A stretch of DNA of 64,000 nt, from positions 11,841,955 through 11,905,954 of the forward strand of contig CM055108.1 in NCBI GenBank assembly GCA_029204225.1. Reading direction: 5' to 3'. Position numbers and translations under genes: made by a program. The notes beneath the pieces were generated by a model that ran no database searches, was not told the origin of the DNA, and was given only the letters and a program-made list of their open reading frames with translations. Of the stretch, positions 47,172-59,182 are shown piece after piece. Position 1 is the first letter of the stretch. Each line of letters opens with the position of its first letter. This DNA comes from Diphasiastrum complanatum. Taxonomy: Eukaryota > Streptophyta > Lycopodiopsida > Lycopodiales > Lycopodiaceae.

Positions 47172-49117
47172 ATGGTCTCCTCATCCTCTGAAGACTCTGG
47201 TGCCAAACAGGTGATCCAGCGTGACATCCCCGAGGCCACACAGATTTGACCTCTACCCTCTAACGCTCTGATCCAACCATGGCTACAGACAACCGGTCCA
47301 CTTCTAGCGGCAATGGATTTTTACCCGATGCTCTTCCATTCTGAGATTAACATGGGACTCGTCCTTCATGCTTACGCCACCTGGGACGAGGACAAGGCTC
47401 GTTTTTACTTCTTGTACCAAGGTACCACGTACAAGGTGAGGATTAATGTCGACTCAATGGTTACCATTGGCATTATGTCCGGTGATCGTCAACCCATCTC
47501 CCATCGCCACGCAAAAGCTCTGATCAAACCATTTGTCACCCAAACCACACCAAAAATCCCCATCTAGACTAACAATGGTTACTTGATAGAAGCTATCATG
47601 GAACCCATCATTTAGACGGCTACGCGTCTGCTGAATAACTTTTTGGTTATTTCAACATTTCACAAGGACAGAATCCAGTCTATGCTGCTGAGTCAGATAG
47701 TGGAATCCTTTCTAGAATTTCCTGGTCCCTCCATTGTGCCATATGACTGGCATAGCCTCCTTATTCGAGAACTAACCAACTTCATCAAACCCAACAACTG
47801 TGAGCAAATTACAATAGGCCCCCTGTTGTGTAACTTTGTCTGCACACTTCTTGAGGTGAAAGTGCGTGGTTTCCAACGCTCATCCCTTTTGTCTACCCTC
47901 GTGCCACATACTAATCTTTATCCGCCATCTCAAGCATCCACCTCCTCCCAACCTATAGTTATTAACACAATGGCCAGCAAACGAATGTGTGGTGCTGCCT
48001 CTACATCCACATCTCTACTTGCTACCCGAAGACGCACCTCCACTACCACACTAACCACCCCATCAACAACCGTCACTTCTTCTTCCGTGCAACCCCCCAC
48101 TCCGAAGTCTGTTGTCAATACCTCTCTTCCTGTTCCATCCACATCTGTTTTTGTCTCCATCTCCATTTCTTTTGTTGATACCACTCTTATTTTTCTTCTA
48201 GTAGCCACTACTCCATCCATCACCATCACATCTTCCATCACTCATGCCGCCACCGTTGCTTCCATTCCATTCAATCCTTCTGATTCACAACTGTCCTCCG
48301 ACACTCTGGCATGGATGCAGGTTATCAATTTTTCACCCCCACACCAGACACTTTCTGATCCATCCTCACCTTCTTCCATACTCCACACCACCCTCCAGTT
48401 TCCCTCTGTTCCTCCCATCCTCTCATTTGGACAAACCGTCCTCACTCTTGTTTCCACAATTATTTGTCAAACCCAACCCGCTTTGCCAACAAAGGTTGCC
48501 AAGGGCAACCAACATTGCTTGAAGACGCATTTGTCCAAATAGTGTTTGTACCATCGCCAAATCGAGCTGATCCTACCGTCCCAGATGGCATCAGGTTCAA
48601 TGAGAACCTGATATAAGATAATGACGATGGGATTCCACGAGTCGTCGGGGCCAATACAACACAAGCCCCTGCCATTGCCAGTGTACCAGCTACTCCCACA
48701 GATCTAACGACGACGTACAAAACTCTAGGAAAATATATCCTGGATGCGATAGCGGCCAAAGCTATTCTGGAAAGTAGGGTACTACTCCTGGCGACAAGTA
48801 ATACATAGCTGCGAGCAGACCTCACCAAGCTGCAACAAGAGCTGATTTTGGCTCAATAACACGAACAAGCAGGGCACCAGGAGATTGTCAAGCTACAGCA
48901 GAAGGAGGAGGGCCTCAACAAATATATCCAAAGCCTCTCCAACACGTTGACTGAGGCCTCCACGAAGGTGCGGGAGCTTCAAGCTGAAGCGTCCCAATGG
49001 CTTGCTTCCATCCAGGCGCAACTTACCCTTTTGGAAGCAGAGAATATGTGCCTGGAGACGGAGGTCAAAGCCCTACAAGACGAAAAGTTCGTCTGGTTAG
49101 CTCAGCTTGCACTATAA
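47172..49117 (+). pseudogene. G2 extra 3' ORF (aORF) with C-terminal coiled coil
   Basis: Start ATG 47172 (MVSSSSEDSGAKQVIQ). The same frame runs to 48542 with stops at 47247 (TGA), 47565 (TAG) and 47613 (TAG). Blocks: helical N-terminus (FYPMLFHSEINMGLVLH), ARFYFLYQGTTYKVRI, a globular domain (DRIQSMLLSQIVESFLEF, VPYDWHSLLIRELTNFIK, CTLLEVKVRGF), then a long Ser/Thr/Pro linker with one hydrophobic stretch. A frameshift near 48480 leads to a Leu/Gln/Glu-rich coiled coil (48810-49117: LTKLQQEL, TKVRELQAEASQWL, LEAENMCLETEVKALQDEK). Total about 640 residues. It matches the ORF after G1 integrase, so it belongs to the element family. I do not know its function; a structural or env-position protein is speculation. 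Confidence 0.65.
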
Positions 49118-49640
49118 CAGATTCCTTGATCTTTGCCTCATCCAAGTTAAACTTCTGATCTTCATGGAAGTCACATTTCTACTTACAACATTCTTGTTAG
49201 TAGAGGGAACATATATTTTATATGCTTTCTTATAAGATGCATATCGAACAAAAATACCTTTAATAGCACTAGGATCATTCTTTTTACTAGTCTCTAAAGG
49301 AACATGCACATAGCATAAGCAGCCAAAGATCCTAAGATGATCTACCTTAGGCTTTTTCTTGTACAACATTTCAAATGGTGTTCTTCCTTCTATAGCAAGA
49401 TTAGGATGCCTATTACAAAGATTATTTGCAACTGCTTCTCCCCAAACTTCTTTAGGTAGATATGCTTCTAGCATGATAGCTTTTGCACATTCACACAATG
49501 TTCTATTTTTTCATTCAGCAACTGCATTTTGTTGAGGAGTATAAGAACAAGAAAATGCTCCTTGTGTTCCCTCTTGCCCACAATCGTTTTTAAACTTATT
49601 AGAGGTGTATTCACCTCCACCGTAAGGAAGACATCATAAA
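49118..49640 (-). pseudogene. Copia integrase fragment (D)
   Basis: Minus strand: GGGEYTSNKFKNDCG, then TPQQNA..KNRTL (catalytic Glu region, damaged by a stop near 49510). It continues MLEAYLPKEVWGEAVANNL, GRTPFEMLYKKKPKVDHL and YVHVPLETSKK. It stops at the junction with the G2 coiled-coil ORF. On the other side, past 220 bp of unassigned DNA, lies a plus-strand copia RT. Confidence 0.87.
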
Positions 49641-49857
49641 CCATGCATTAGGGGAGTTTTGAGCTCCAAAAAGACCCTTTAAGAATTCGTGCAAGATGTA
49701 GATTATATTATTAAAATATTATAACACTAATGCTTTTGACTTGCCATAACTTTCTAATCGTAGCTCAAAAGTATGTCATGTAACATATCATTACTTTGAG
49801 AAAGGAAAGCAAAGGGAAGACACATCTCCTTCTATCTCTTACTCTTTTTTAACCACA
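49641..49857. other. Short unassigned spacer
   Basis: AT-rich DNA between opposite-strand copia fragments D and C; nothing recognised. Confidence 0.5.
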
Positions 49858-51362
49858 ATGCTTGAAGAGCCATCATGTTATGAAGATGCAAGTAGATCAC
49901 AAGTTTGGAGAGATGCAATGCAAGTAGAGTTTGATGCTCTGATAGATAATCAAACTTGGAATCTTGTACACCATCCATATGGGAAGAAGCCACTTGCATG
50001 TAAGTGGATCTATAGATTAAAGTACAATCAAGATGGATCTATAAGTAAGTACAAAGCTAGATTGATTGCTAAGGGGTTTCTTTAAACTAAAGGCATAGAT
50101 TATGAAGAAACATTTGCTCTTGTAGCAAAACTTGTAACCATTAGACTGATCATTTGTATTGCTACTTTATTCAAGTGGAATCTCTATCAAATGGATGTGA
50201 CAAATGCTTTTTTGAATGGCTACTTGGAGGAGGAAATATACATGTTGCAACCCGAGGGCTTCATCAAGGATGGTGAGGAGGACAAGGTTTGCCACTTAAG
50301 GAAGAGCCTATATGGCTTGAAGCAAGCACCTAGAGCTTGGTACTCTAGGTTGCATGATTTCTTGGCTTTGTGATTAGCTCTTATGACCCTTCTTTGTACA
50401 TCAAATTAATGATGGAAAGATCATCATTTTAGTACTTTATATTGATGATATCATATTGACAGAAAATGATGGTGAAGGCATAAGAAATGTTAAAGTTTCC
50501 TTGTCTAGTGAATTCAAGATGGTAGATCTAGGACTTCTTAAGTTCATACTTGGAATAGAAGTTACTAGAGGTAGTGATTTTACTTTTATAAGTCAATCAA
50601 AATATGCTACTTTCATTCTTGAGAGGTTTGGCATGAAAGATTGTAAAGGGATTGACACCCCTATGGAGCAAACTTGTAAAGTTACTAATGATTGTGATGA
50701 AGCATCCTTTGAGGACATCACACTCTTTAGGAAGCTAATAGGCTCCTTAATCTATTTGACAATCACTAGACCAGATTTGAGTTATAGTGTAAGCAAGTTA
50801 AGTCAATATATGCAAGGTCCCTTGATGCATCATTGGAAAAGTGCCAAGAGAGTGCTTAGATATGTCTCTTCTACTAGATTTTTTGGCATTCTCTATCAAG
50901 GATCTAACTTGTACTTGAGAGCATTTTTCGAATTTAGATTTTGCAGGAGATAAGATGGATAGAAGATCCATAAGTGCATTTGTCACTTTTCTTTGTGGAG
51001 GAGTGATATCTTGGCTTTCCAAAAAGCAAGATACAATTTCTCTTTCCTCTTGTGAAGCCGAGTACAAGGCATTGACTTCAACAACCAAAGAACTCCTATG
51101 GCTAAGAAGACTTTTGATGGAGCTTCAAGTGCTAAAGGCCGAGGAGGTCCCTTGCATCTATTGTGACAATCAAGCTTCTCAACAAATTGCTACCAATCTG
51201 ATCTCCCATGCTAGAACAAAGCATATTGAGATAGCTCATCACTTTGTGAGGGAGAAGGTGCAATCCAAGGAGGTTCAACTTCATCATATGCCTTCATCCG
51301 AGTGCATAGCTGATATCTTAACCAAATCTTTGGCCAAAGATTCACTAGACTTGCCAAGTTAG
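49858..51362 (+). pseudogene. Copia RT and RNase H (C)
   Basis: Starts in the pre-RT motif SQVWRDAMQVEFDAL and continues KPLACKWIYRLKYNQDGS. TAA at 50083-50085 lies after KGFL, where a Gln is expected. Then MDVTNAFLNGYLEEEIYM (first Asp kept). A frameshift near 50370 precedes the palm: VLYIDDIILTENDG (Y-I-D-D, in another frame). RNase H: DRRSISAFVTFLCGG, SWLSKKQDTISLSSCEAEY, HARTKHIEIAHHF, IADILTKSL. The end is at TAG 51360-51362, a few bases before a GAGGAGGAG polypurine tract. Confidence 0.9.
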
Positions 51363-51375
51363 AAGTGAGGAGGAG

Positions 51376-52140
51376 TGTTAAAATATCACTTCCAACTTGT
51401 TGTATCTTGTAGATCTCAAGTTATTTGAGCTTGATAGGATCTCACACATGTGGAGTCTATTCCCACATGTGAAAGAATGTACATAAGTCATTTTTATTAA
51501 GTTAGATTGGATTTAGCTTGATCTACACTAGTGTGAAATTGACCTTTGAGTAGAATCTTGAAAATAAATGGTCAAATTGGTCAAACTTTTTGTAAATAGA
51601 TTGGACTTCCATGTGAATGAGTTATTACTCACACATGTAAGATACCATTCACATGTGTGGATAAGCTTCTGAAAGATAAGATAGGAAGATCTAGTTAGGT
51701 CCTATTTTATAAAAAATATTCCTATAAATGTGGAAGACTAGCTTTGGGAAATGAGCACATATGACTCCCATTGGTGGATCTGGATGACTAGGCACTCTTC
51801 ACACATGTGAAAGACTGCTGGACAGTACACAGCTTGTGGATGTACTTGATCCATAAAGAGATCAACCAAATCAATAACAAGTCGATGTGACATTGGCAAA
51901 TTCTAGTTTTGTTGAGATTTTCACATTTGTCTTGAGTTTTGATGAATGAAATGCATTTGTAAGTTAATGTACTTTACTCTCTGTAAACAGGCCGTATAGG
52001 TACTTTTCTCCACACATGTGAGGCCGCCCATCCATGTGTTTGATCATTTGATCCATTGCTCTTGCTTAAATCATAGTGTAAAGCATCTAGATCAAGATCT
52101 AACATCTAGAACTTGATAGATCTTTGGATTAAGCAATCAA
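51376..52140 (+). mobile_element. 3' LTR of copia C
   Basis: It starts TGTTAAAATATC directly after the polypurine tract. It is rich in CACACATGTG-type palindromes (51443-51452 and several more). The right boundary is not defined: the next feature is an oppositely oriented gag from about 52144-52166. Confidence 0.6.
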
Positions 52141-52165
52141 TAACTCTTAATGATTGATAGTACAA

Positions 52166-53092
52166 TCAATATTTTTTCTTTTTCTCTGAAAATTGACATT
52201 TGTCACCTTCATTTGATATTGGACTTAAAGAACACATCAAAAGAGAATCACCACCACCTAGATCCTCATCATTAGTAGTAAAGTTGATTTGCTTGCTACC
52301 TTCATCTCTTTGCTTCTTCAAACATTTATTTGCAAAATGCCCTTTGATTCCACAATAAAAGCATTTCAACTTAGACTTATCTTTTCTTTTGCCAAAAGAA
52401 GAAGTCTCACCTTGATCTTTCTCTTTAGACCACTTGCCTTTGCCTTTGTCCTTGAACTTGCCTTTGATGAACATAGCATCCTCTTCATAATGAGACATCG
52501 ATGTAGATCCACCTCCTCTTGATTGAAGCCTATACTCCTCATTCACCAAGATCTCTTGCAAATCCACTATACTTGGCAAAGTGTTTTGAATAGCAAAACT
52601 TTGAACAAGATTCGCATGATCATCCAACAAGCCATTAAGTATAACTTGAACAAGTTCTACCTCCTTAATGCTTTCATCAATACATGCTAACTCATCATTG
52701 AATGCCTTAACCCTCAAAAGAAAAGCATGAGTTCTCTCTTCCTTCTTTTGCAAACTTTGAATTTTCCTCCTAAGAGTAAGCACTCTTGATGTAGACTTGG
52801 ATTCATAAAGTTTCTTCAAAACTTCCCAAGCCTCCAAAGATGATGTGCACTTACCAATCTCCTTGAGAAGTTCATTGGTAAGATTCACCTTAATTATTTG
52901 TAGAGCTTTCTTTGCTCTCTTGTCATACCTCACTTGATCTTGAGGTGCTTGAGGTCTCTCCTCCACATCTGCAACAATCTCCATCAACTCATTCATCTCC
53001 AATAAGGACTCCATCCTCATCTTCCAAGTAGAATAGTTGATTGAGGTAAGCCTATCATTGCTCTCTAACATAAAGCCTCCACTTGTAGCCAT
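52166..53092 (-). CDS. Intact copia gag ORF (element B)
   Basis: Gag forms the virus-like particle and binds element RNA. A single open frame of 308 codons starts MATSGGFMLESNDRL at ATG 53092. The usual copia gag domain follows (YSTWKMRMESLLEMN, KKALQIIKVNLTNELLKEI, FLLRVKAFNDELACI) and an intact CCHC knuckle CFYCGIKGHFANKC near residue 245. It ends with KKKKY before protease would begin. It has no stops, unlike nearly all other retroelement frames here, so element B may be younger or gag selected. The pol of B is not present to the left. The leader of B continues at 53093-53259 and resumes at 57701. Confidence 0.88.
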   Translation of the reverse strand: MATSGGFMLESNDRLTSINYSTWKMRMESLLEMNELMEIVADVEERPQAPQDQVRYDKRAKKALQIIKVNLTNELLKEIGKCTSSLEAWEVLKKLYESKSTSRVLTLRRKIQSLQKKEERTHAFLLRVKAFNDELACIDESIKEVELVQVILNGLLDDHANLVQSFAIQNTLPSIVDLQEILVNEEYRLQSRGGGSTSMSHYEEDAMFIKGKFKDKGKGKWSKEKDQGETSSFGKRKDKSKLKCFYCGIKGHFANKCLKKQRDEGSKQINFTTNDEDLGGGDSLLMCSLSPISNEGDKCQFSEKKKKY

Positions 53093-53254
53093 GTTGAAGT
53101 GACCTGATCTTCTCTTTCAACCTGTTCTAATGCACAAAGCACTCTCTTGACTTCAACAAATGAACTCAAGAAGAAATCACAAAGATATGGAACCTCTCAA
53201 ATCTCTTCTAGCACTTATAACTAGAACATCAGCATATATAATAGTGAAATCTTG

Positions 53255-53259
53255 ATCAA
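53255..53259. repeat. Target site duplication of element A, left
   Basis: ATCAA precedes the left LTR and is repeated at 57696-57700 after the right LTR. It marks a genuine 5-bp insertion footprint. Confidence 0.9.
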
Positions 53260-53886
53260 TGTGAAAGATTTCAGATCCTTAAGATCCAATCTACTTGAAT
53301 GATCTTTGGTTAGAAAGAGAAATACACTACCAATCTCACCAATGTAGAAAAATCAGCATCTACACACAATTTGAGATGAAAATACTAATAGAACTTGATG
53401 AAACTTGAATGAAATGATTATGTACTATTGTTGTCCATAAAAAACCAGCAAGATACTATATTTCACACGTGTGGATCCAAAAATAGCAAATATAGATCAT
53501 TCTACACATAGAATTGCAACCAATCACCAAGATAGTGCACCAATGGATAGTAGAATCCAAGAGAACCATGTATAAGCATGAAATGAAATAGAGAAGAGAG
53601 AATATGACTCTATCTACGAGTTACATCCTTTTATAACAGGTCCAAACCCTATTTGGCCACTTGGCTTTTCCACCAAAATGCTAACCCTACTAATTTTGGG
53701 TCTAGATTCAATGTACCCAACTTATTCAAATTGAATCTCCTCAAACTCGCATTCTATCTTTTTCACACTTTCTTTAGACTAAAGAACTTTGAAAAGTCAA
53801 CCTCTAAGTCTAAAACAAGTTTTGGTCTCAATATGCCAAATATGAAAATATTGCAAAATGTGATGAAACTAGTTGAATCTTTCACA
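53260..53886 (-). mobile_element. 3' LTR of copia element A
   Basis: 627 bp, TGTGAAAGATTTC...GAATCTTTCACA in plus orientation. The ends form an 11-bp inverted repeat. It is collinear with 57046-57695, which has about 23 extra bp around CTTTCAAAAAGTG. It carries CACACGTGTG at 53464-53473. The minus-strand polypurine tract GAAGAGGGAG lies just inside it. Confidence 0.95.
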
Positions 53887-56530
53887 CTCCCTCTTCAACT
53901 AGTTTTAGCATAGACTTTGATAATACTCCAAGTGAAGTCCTATGCTTCATGAACAAGTCTTTTCCCAATGCTTTGTTGAAGATATCAGCTACACATTCCC
54001 TTGAAGACACATGTTGATGCTCCACCTCCTTTGCAATGACTCGCTCTCTCACAAAATGATATTGTCTCTCAATATGCTTGCTCCTAGCATGAAAGATAGG
54101 ATTGGATGCCATTCTTTGGGCTGATCGATTGTCACAAAAGATGATTGGGCTCTCTGAAAAATCTAGCAAGTGAAGATCCTTGATCATCCTCTTGATCCAT
54201 ACCATCTCCTTTGTGCAATGTGTAAGAGCCTCACTAGATGACAATGAGATAGTGGCTTGTTTATTTGACATCCATGATATAGCTCCATCACCTATGAAAA
54301 TACAATAAGCACTAATGGATTTTCTATCCATTACATCTCCAACATAGTCTAAATCTGAAAATCCAAAAAGATTAGGTGATGATCCCTCATACAATATGCC
54401 AAAATCTCGAGTTCCAATGATGTACCTCAAAACTCACTTTCCTAGCTTCCAATGCTCCTCACCAGGATCTTGCATGAACTGACTCAATCTTCCAACACAA
54501 TAGCTTAGATCAGGTCTAGTAATGGTTAGATAGATGAGTGAACCAACTAGCTTCCTATAGAGAGTAATGTCCTCAAAGGATCTTTCATTACCTCTTATAG
54601 TTAGCTTTACATGAGACTCCATAGGTGTATCAATAGCTTTTGCATCTACCATATGAAATCTTTCTAGAATAGAATTAGCATACTTCTCTTGACAAATGAA
54701 AGTAGATTGAGAAGATCTAATGACTTCTATTCCTAAAATGTAATGCAGATTACCAAGATCATGCACTTCAAACTCCTTCTTAAGAGAACTCTTGATATCC
54801 TCCACATCTTGATTGTTTCCACCACTCAAGATGATATCATCCACATAGATTAGCAAAATGGTAACATAATTTCCAACAAACCTATAATACAGTGAATGAT
54901 CATACTCACTCATAACACAACCTTGAGAGAGTAAAAAAGTGTTAAGCTTAGCATACCAACTCCTTGGTGCATGCTTAAGGCCATACAAGCTCTTTTGTAG
55001 TAGACACACATAATTTGGCTTTGTAGATGAAATGTAGCTCTCGAGTTGCTCCATGTATACTTCCTCCTCAAGATCACCATTCAAGAATGCATTTGAAATG
55101 TCCATTTGCCATAGATCCCATCCATAAAGTGTAGCAAGTGAAATGATGACTCGAATGCTTACCATCTTTGCCATGGGTGCAAAGGTCTCATCATAGTCAA
55201 TTCCTTGTTGTTGAGCATATCCTTTTGCCACTAACCTTGCCTTGTACTTATTGATAGATTCATCTTGGTTTGTCTTCACCTTGAAGATCCATTTGCATCC
55301 AATAGCTTTCTTGTCCTTAGGCAACTCCACCAATCTCCATGTTCCATTCTTCATAAGAGCTTGATACTCGAGATCCATTGCTTGGATCCACTCCACTTCT
55401 TTCCTTGCTTGATCTACATTTGTAGGCTCATCCAAAGCGGTTAGGAAAGCAACATAATTTCTAGAAACTACTTGCTTACCCTTTTGATCATATGTGAGCC
55501 TTGAAGGTACTTGTCTTTCTCTTCATGTTCTCCTTGGCTTTGACTTGATGAAGGTCCATCATCACCACCATCCAAAGTAAGATCCTTCTCATCAACATCA
55601 AGAATGTTAGATCCATCCACTCTACCATAAATCATGCTTGAAGACACCTTTGGAATGTTTCCCTCATAAAAAATGACATCTCTACCAATAATCACTTTGT
55701 TAGTAGAAGGAATGTAAACCTTGTAGGCTTTACTCACCTCACTATATCCAACAAAAATATCTCTTCTTGAAAATGGATCCTCCTTGGTCCTATCATCCAG
55801 AGTAATGTTGACATAGCATGTATATCCAAAGGTTCTTAGAAAGTTGACACTCGGCCTCTTCTTGAATAGCATCTCAAAAGGTGTCCTTCCATCCAAAATA
55901 GCACTCGGCCAACTATTGCACAAGAAATTGGCACACAACAAAGCTTGATCCCAAAATGATTTGTCAAGATTAGCACTTAACCTCATAGCATTAGCACTTT
56001 CACATAAAGTCCTATTCTTCCTTTCAGACACTCCATTTTGTTGTGGGGTCCTTGATGTTGTATACTCCCTCTTGATCCCATGCTCATCACAAAAGGCCTT
56101 GAACTTGTTAGATATGTACTCACCACCATTGTCACCTCTCAAGCACTTGATCTTTGTGAAAAATTGGTTCTCCCTTGCATTCTTGAACTTGACAAAGACA
56201 TCATATACTTCATCCTTGCTCTTTAGTAGATAGATCCAACAAAATCTACTAAAATCATCAATGAATGTTACATACATCTTAGCTCCACTATTGCTATTTG
56301 TAGTAAATCCATGAATATCCGAATGTACAAGTTGAAAAGGCTTTGTAGATCTAGAAATAGATCTAGTATAAGGTAGTCTATGTGACTTAGACAAAGCACA
56401 AGACTCACAAACATGCTTGTCATTACTTAAGAAACTTGGAAGACCAATCACAACCTTCTTCCTTGCCATTACCTCCAATGACTTGAAGTTGAGGTGTCGC
56501 ATCCTTTTGTCCCAAACCTCTTGAATAGAA
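53887..56530 (-). pseudogene. Copia pol of element A (integrase, RT, RNase H)
   Basis: Almost complete pol from the GAG-pre-integrase motif (WDKRMRHLNFKSLEV). The integrase zinc finger HVCESCALSK and core VHSDIHGF, RGDNGGEYISN and NGVSERKNRTL have Asp, Asp and Glu intact. A frameshift near 55440-55468 separates integrase and RT. RT has LWQMDISNAFLNGDLEEEVYM in two parts and intact palm LLIYVDDIILSGG. TGA at 54434-54436 breaks RT from RNase H at the conserved GKRVLRY Arg (CGA to TGA). RNase H runs to the LTR (DRKSISAYCIF, SWMSNKQATISLSS, HARSKHIERQYHF). Gag and protease are deleted: leader sequence joins pol directly near 56530. Confidence 0.93.
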
Positions 56531-57033
56531 ATTTGCTCTTTGAAACTATCTCACAAATTCTCTTTTAGCACTTATCCAAGCAAATCAACACATAGAATCA
56601 TGGAATCTTGATCAACCTATGATCTATCCTCAATCTAATGAATTTTGCCACTTCCTAAAATTGAAACACACTCAAATGAAGTCCAGCAACCTCACTATCT
56701 AGAGATCCAATCAAAATTAAGGTTTTGACAAAATCACAAATAATTGACTATTCCAAAATCTACATGTAAATGTTGAAAATTTGATATGCAATCTATAAGC
56801 CACCACTTAGGATGAACCAATGATCCAAAAATCGGCCAAATCCAGTATGTGAATTCAAAAATTGGAATTGAACAAGTATATTGACCTATTTATGTTTTGA
56901 TCTACAAAAGATCCAATCTACAAAAGCAAAAAATCCAATTTTGGTGTAGAATCCTCTCTAGCATGCTCTAGACTTGATATCTTCACCAAATCATTGATAG
57001 ATCTGATTTTCTCCTTCATAACCTAAAACACAA
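56531..57033 (-). other. Leader of element A
   Basis: Non-coding; collinear with the leader of element B (53093-53254 plus 57701-58080). Shared blocks include TAGAGATCCAATCAAAAT, GACAAAATCACAA and TAGCATGCTCTAG. Confidence 0.85.
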
Positions 57034-57045
57034 GCTTTGATACCA
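57034..57045 (-). other. Primer-binding site of element A
   Basis: On the minus strand TGGTATCAAAGC is flush with the right LTR (57046). It is an initiator-Met type PBS with one change. Confidence 0.92.
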
Positions 57046-57695
57046 TGTGAAAGATTTCAGATCCCTAAGATCCAATCTACTTGAATGATCTTTGGTTAGA
57101 AAGAGAAATACACTACCAATCTCACCAATGTAGAAAAATCAGCATCTACACACAATTTGAGATGCAAACACTAATAGAACTTGATCAAACTTGAATGAGA
57201 TGATTATGTACTGTTGCAGTCCGTACAAAACTAGCAAGCTACTGTATTTCACACGTGTGGATCCAAAAATAACAAATATAAATCGTTCTACACATGGAAT
57301 TGCAAGCAATCACCAAGATAGTGCACCAATGGATAGTAGAACCCAAGAGAACCATGTATAAGCATGAAATGAGATAGAGAAGAGAGAAGATGACTCTCTC
57401 CGCGAGTTACATCCCTTTATAACAGGTCCAAACCCTATTTGGCCACTTGGCTTTCCCACCAAAATGCTAACCCTACTAATTTTGGGTCTAGATTCAATGT
57501 ACCCAACTTATTCAAATTGAATCTACTCAAACTCGCATTCTATCTTTCCCACACTTTCAAAAAGTGTTTTTTCGAATGAAATTTAAACTAATGAACTTTG
57601 AAAAGTCAACCTCTAAGTCTAAAACAAATTTTGACCTCAATATGCCAAATATGAAAATATTGCAAAATGTGATGAAACTAGTTGAATCTTTCACA
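57046..57695 (-). mobile_element. 5' LTR of copia element A
   Basis: 650 bp, TG...CA ends, near-identical to 53260-53886. It has CACACGTGTG at 57250-57259. The ATCAA duplication follows at 57696-57700. Confidence 0.95.
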
Positions 57696-57700
57696 ATCAA

Positions 57701-58249
57701 TCTATGATATATCCTCTATCTAATGATTCTTGCCACTTCCTAAGATTGAAACACATTTAAATGAAGTTCAGTAAACTAGAGATCCAATCAAAATAAGGGT
57801 TTTGACAAAATCACAAAAAAAGAATATCTCAAATTCTACATGCAATTTCTAAAAACTTGATATATCTTCTTGTAGACTCCAATGAGACCTTCCTAATGCA
57901 CTAAATATCATATAAATCCATTAAGCCAAGTGTGAAATCTGAATTAATTAAGTATATAACCCTATATTGAGTTTTGACCTACAAAAGATCAATTCTACAC
58001 ATGCAAAAATGCTGATTTTTGAGTAGAGATCAATCTAGCATGCTCTAGCATTGGTAACTCCAAATCCTTGCTAAAGATGATTGTGTGCAAAAAGTACAAA
58101 AATGAAAAGGAGTGGATGCTAATCTGATCCTCAAGAGGGATTGGTTGTCAGATTACTTGATCTATCAATCTACTTGAGATTGAGATCAATCTAGATCAAT
58201 TCTAGACACAAAATCCTAACAAGAACAATCATTAATTAAAGGTAGGTGT
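57701..58249 (-). other. Interrupted leader of element B
   Basis: It continues the element B leader after the insertion of A; the alignment to A's own leader resumes at the base after the duplication (TCTATGATATATCC..). The PBS and 5' LTR of B were not recognised to the right, where an unrelated LTR begins near 58250. Confidence 0.7.
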
Positions 58250-58913
58250 ACTTTCTGGTTTCACACATGTGAAACACTATCTGAGTACTAACTCCAACCT
58301 GAAAATCAAGTACACATTGATAGAACCTCAAAACAATCAAAACAAATGTAGACAAATGGAGAGAATCACTCAAAATTGCTTCCAAAACCAAGATTGGTGT
58401 CTCACATTGATTATGGCCAAATGTGGCTCTATATATACAAAAAGTGAGAGCTTGTGGTACTGATCATCCTCTGATCCCACATGTGTGAAGTTGCTTTGTC
58501 ATATGATGATTCATCATGCAACATTGACACTTGGACAAAACCTTCTATTTGAGCACTTTTGGTCCATTTTCCTTCTATATGGAGATCTACTTGGAAATCT
58601 TCTAGAAGTCAAAATTCGCCTACTTCAGATTATTCCACACGTATGAGCTGTCCCCTACACATGGGATATGACACCTAACCAAAGGATGTGGCTCATGCAA
58701 TCAATAGATTGATGCCATGTGTCATATGTCTAGAAAACTAGTTTTTGGCCATTTTAGCCACTAGAACTTGAATTAAATCATATGTACAACATATATGATT
58801 ATGGTATATGACAAGTACACTAGTTTCACACGTGGGAACAGGCTCCACACATGTGTGTTTATCTATATACAAGATTTTTGGCCTCTACCAAGCTTATTTT
58901 TGCATTTTTCACA
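58250..58913 (-). mobile_element. 3' LTR of element E
   Basis: The inner end is clear: on the minus strand GAGGAGGAG (58922-58914) is followed by TGTGAAAAATGC. The LTR contains CACACATGTG at 58262-58271 and three further variants. Some blocks resemble the LTR of A and of F. The outer boundary near 58250 is approximate. Confidence 0.6.
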
Positions 58914-59182
58914 CTCCTCCTCAAAAATCTTGCTTGGTAAATCTAGCTTGATGGAAAACATAATGATCTTGAATTTGACTCCATGGGTTGAATTGGTTTT
59001 TGCTAGTTCAAAAGGTGTGAAGATCAGCCAATGAGCTTGATGTTGATATGAAATCACCATATCCATGATAGTGCTTCTTTGATGTTGACATCTTTGATGA
59101 GCTTGAGAGCTTTGCACCATCCTAGCACCTCCAAAATTGGTTCCTTCCAATTTTCATGTAGATGCTTGACCTTGAGGCTTGC

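Noticed and set aside
47900-48540. Serine/threonine-rich minus- and plus-strand ORFs as separate genes
   Set aside because: They are shadows or the linker of the G2 extra ORF.
47172-48542. Calling the G2 3' ORF a true envelope protein
   Set aside because: Position fits, but there is no signal peptide, no Cys-rich ectodomain and only one weak hydrophobic stretch in a Ser/Thr linker.
58863-59150. ORF near the element E polypurine tract
   Set aside because: It spans the tract and LTR end; downstream non-coding part of element E.
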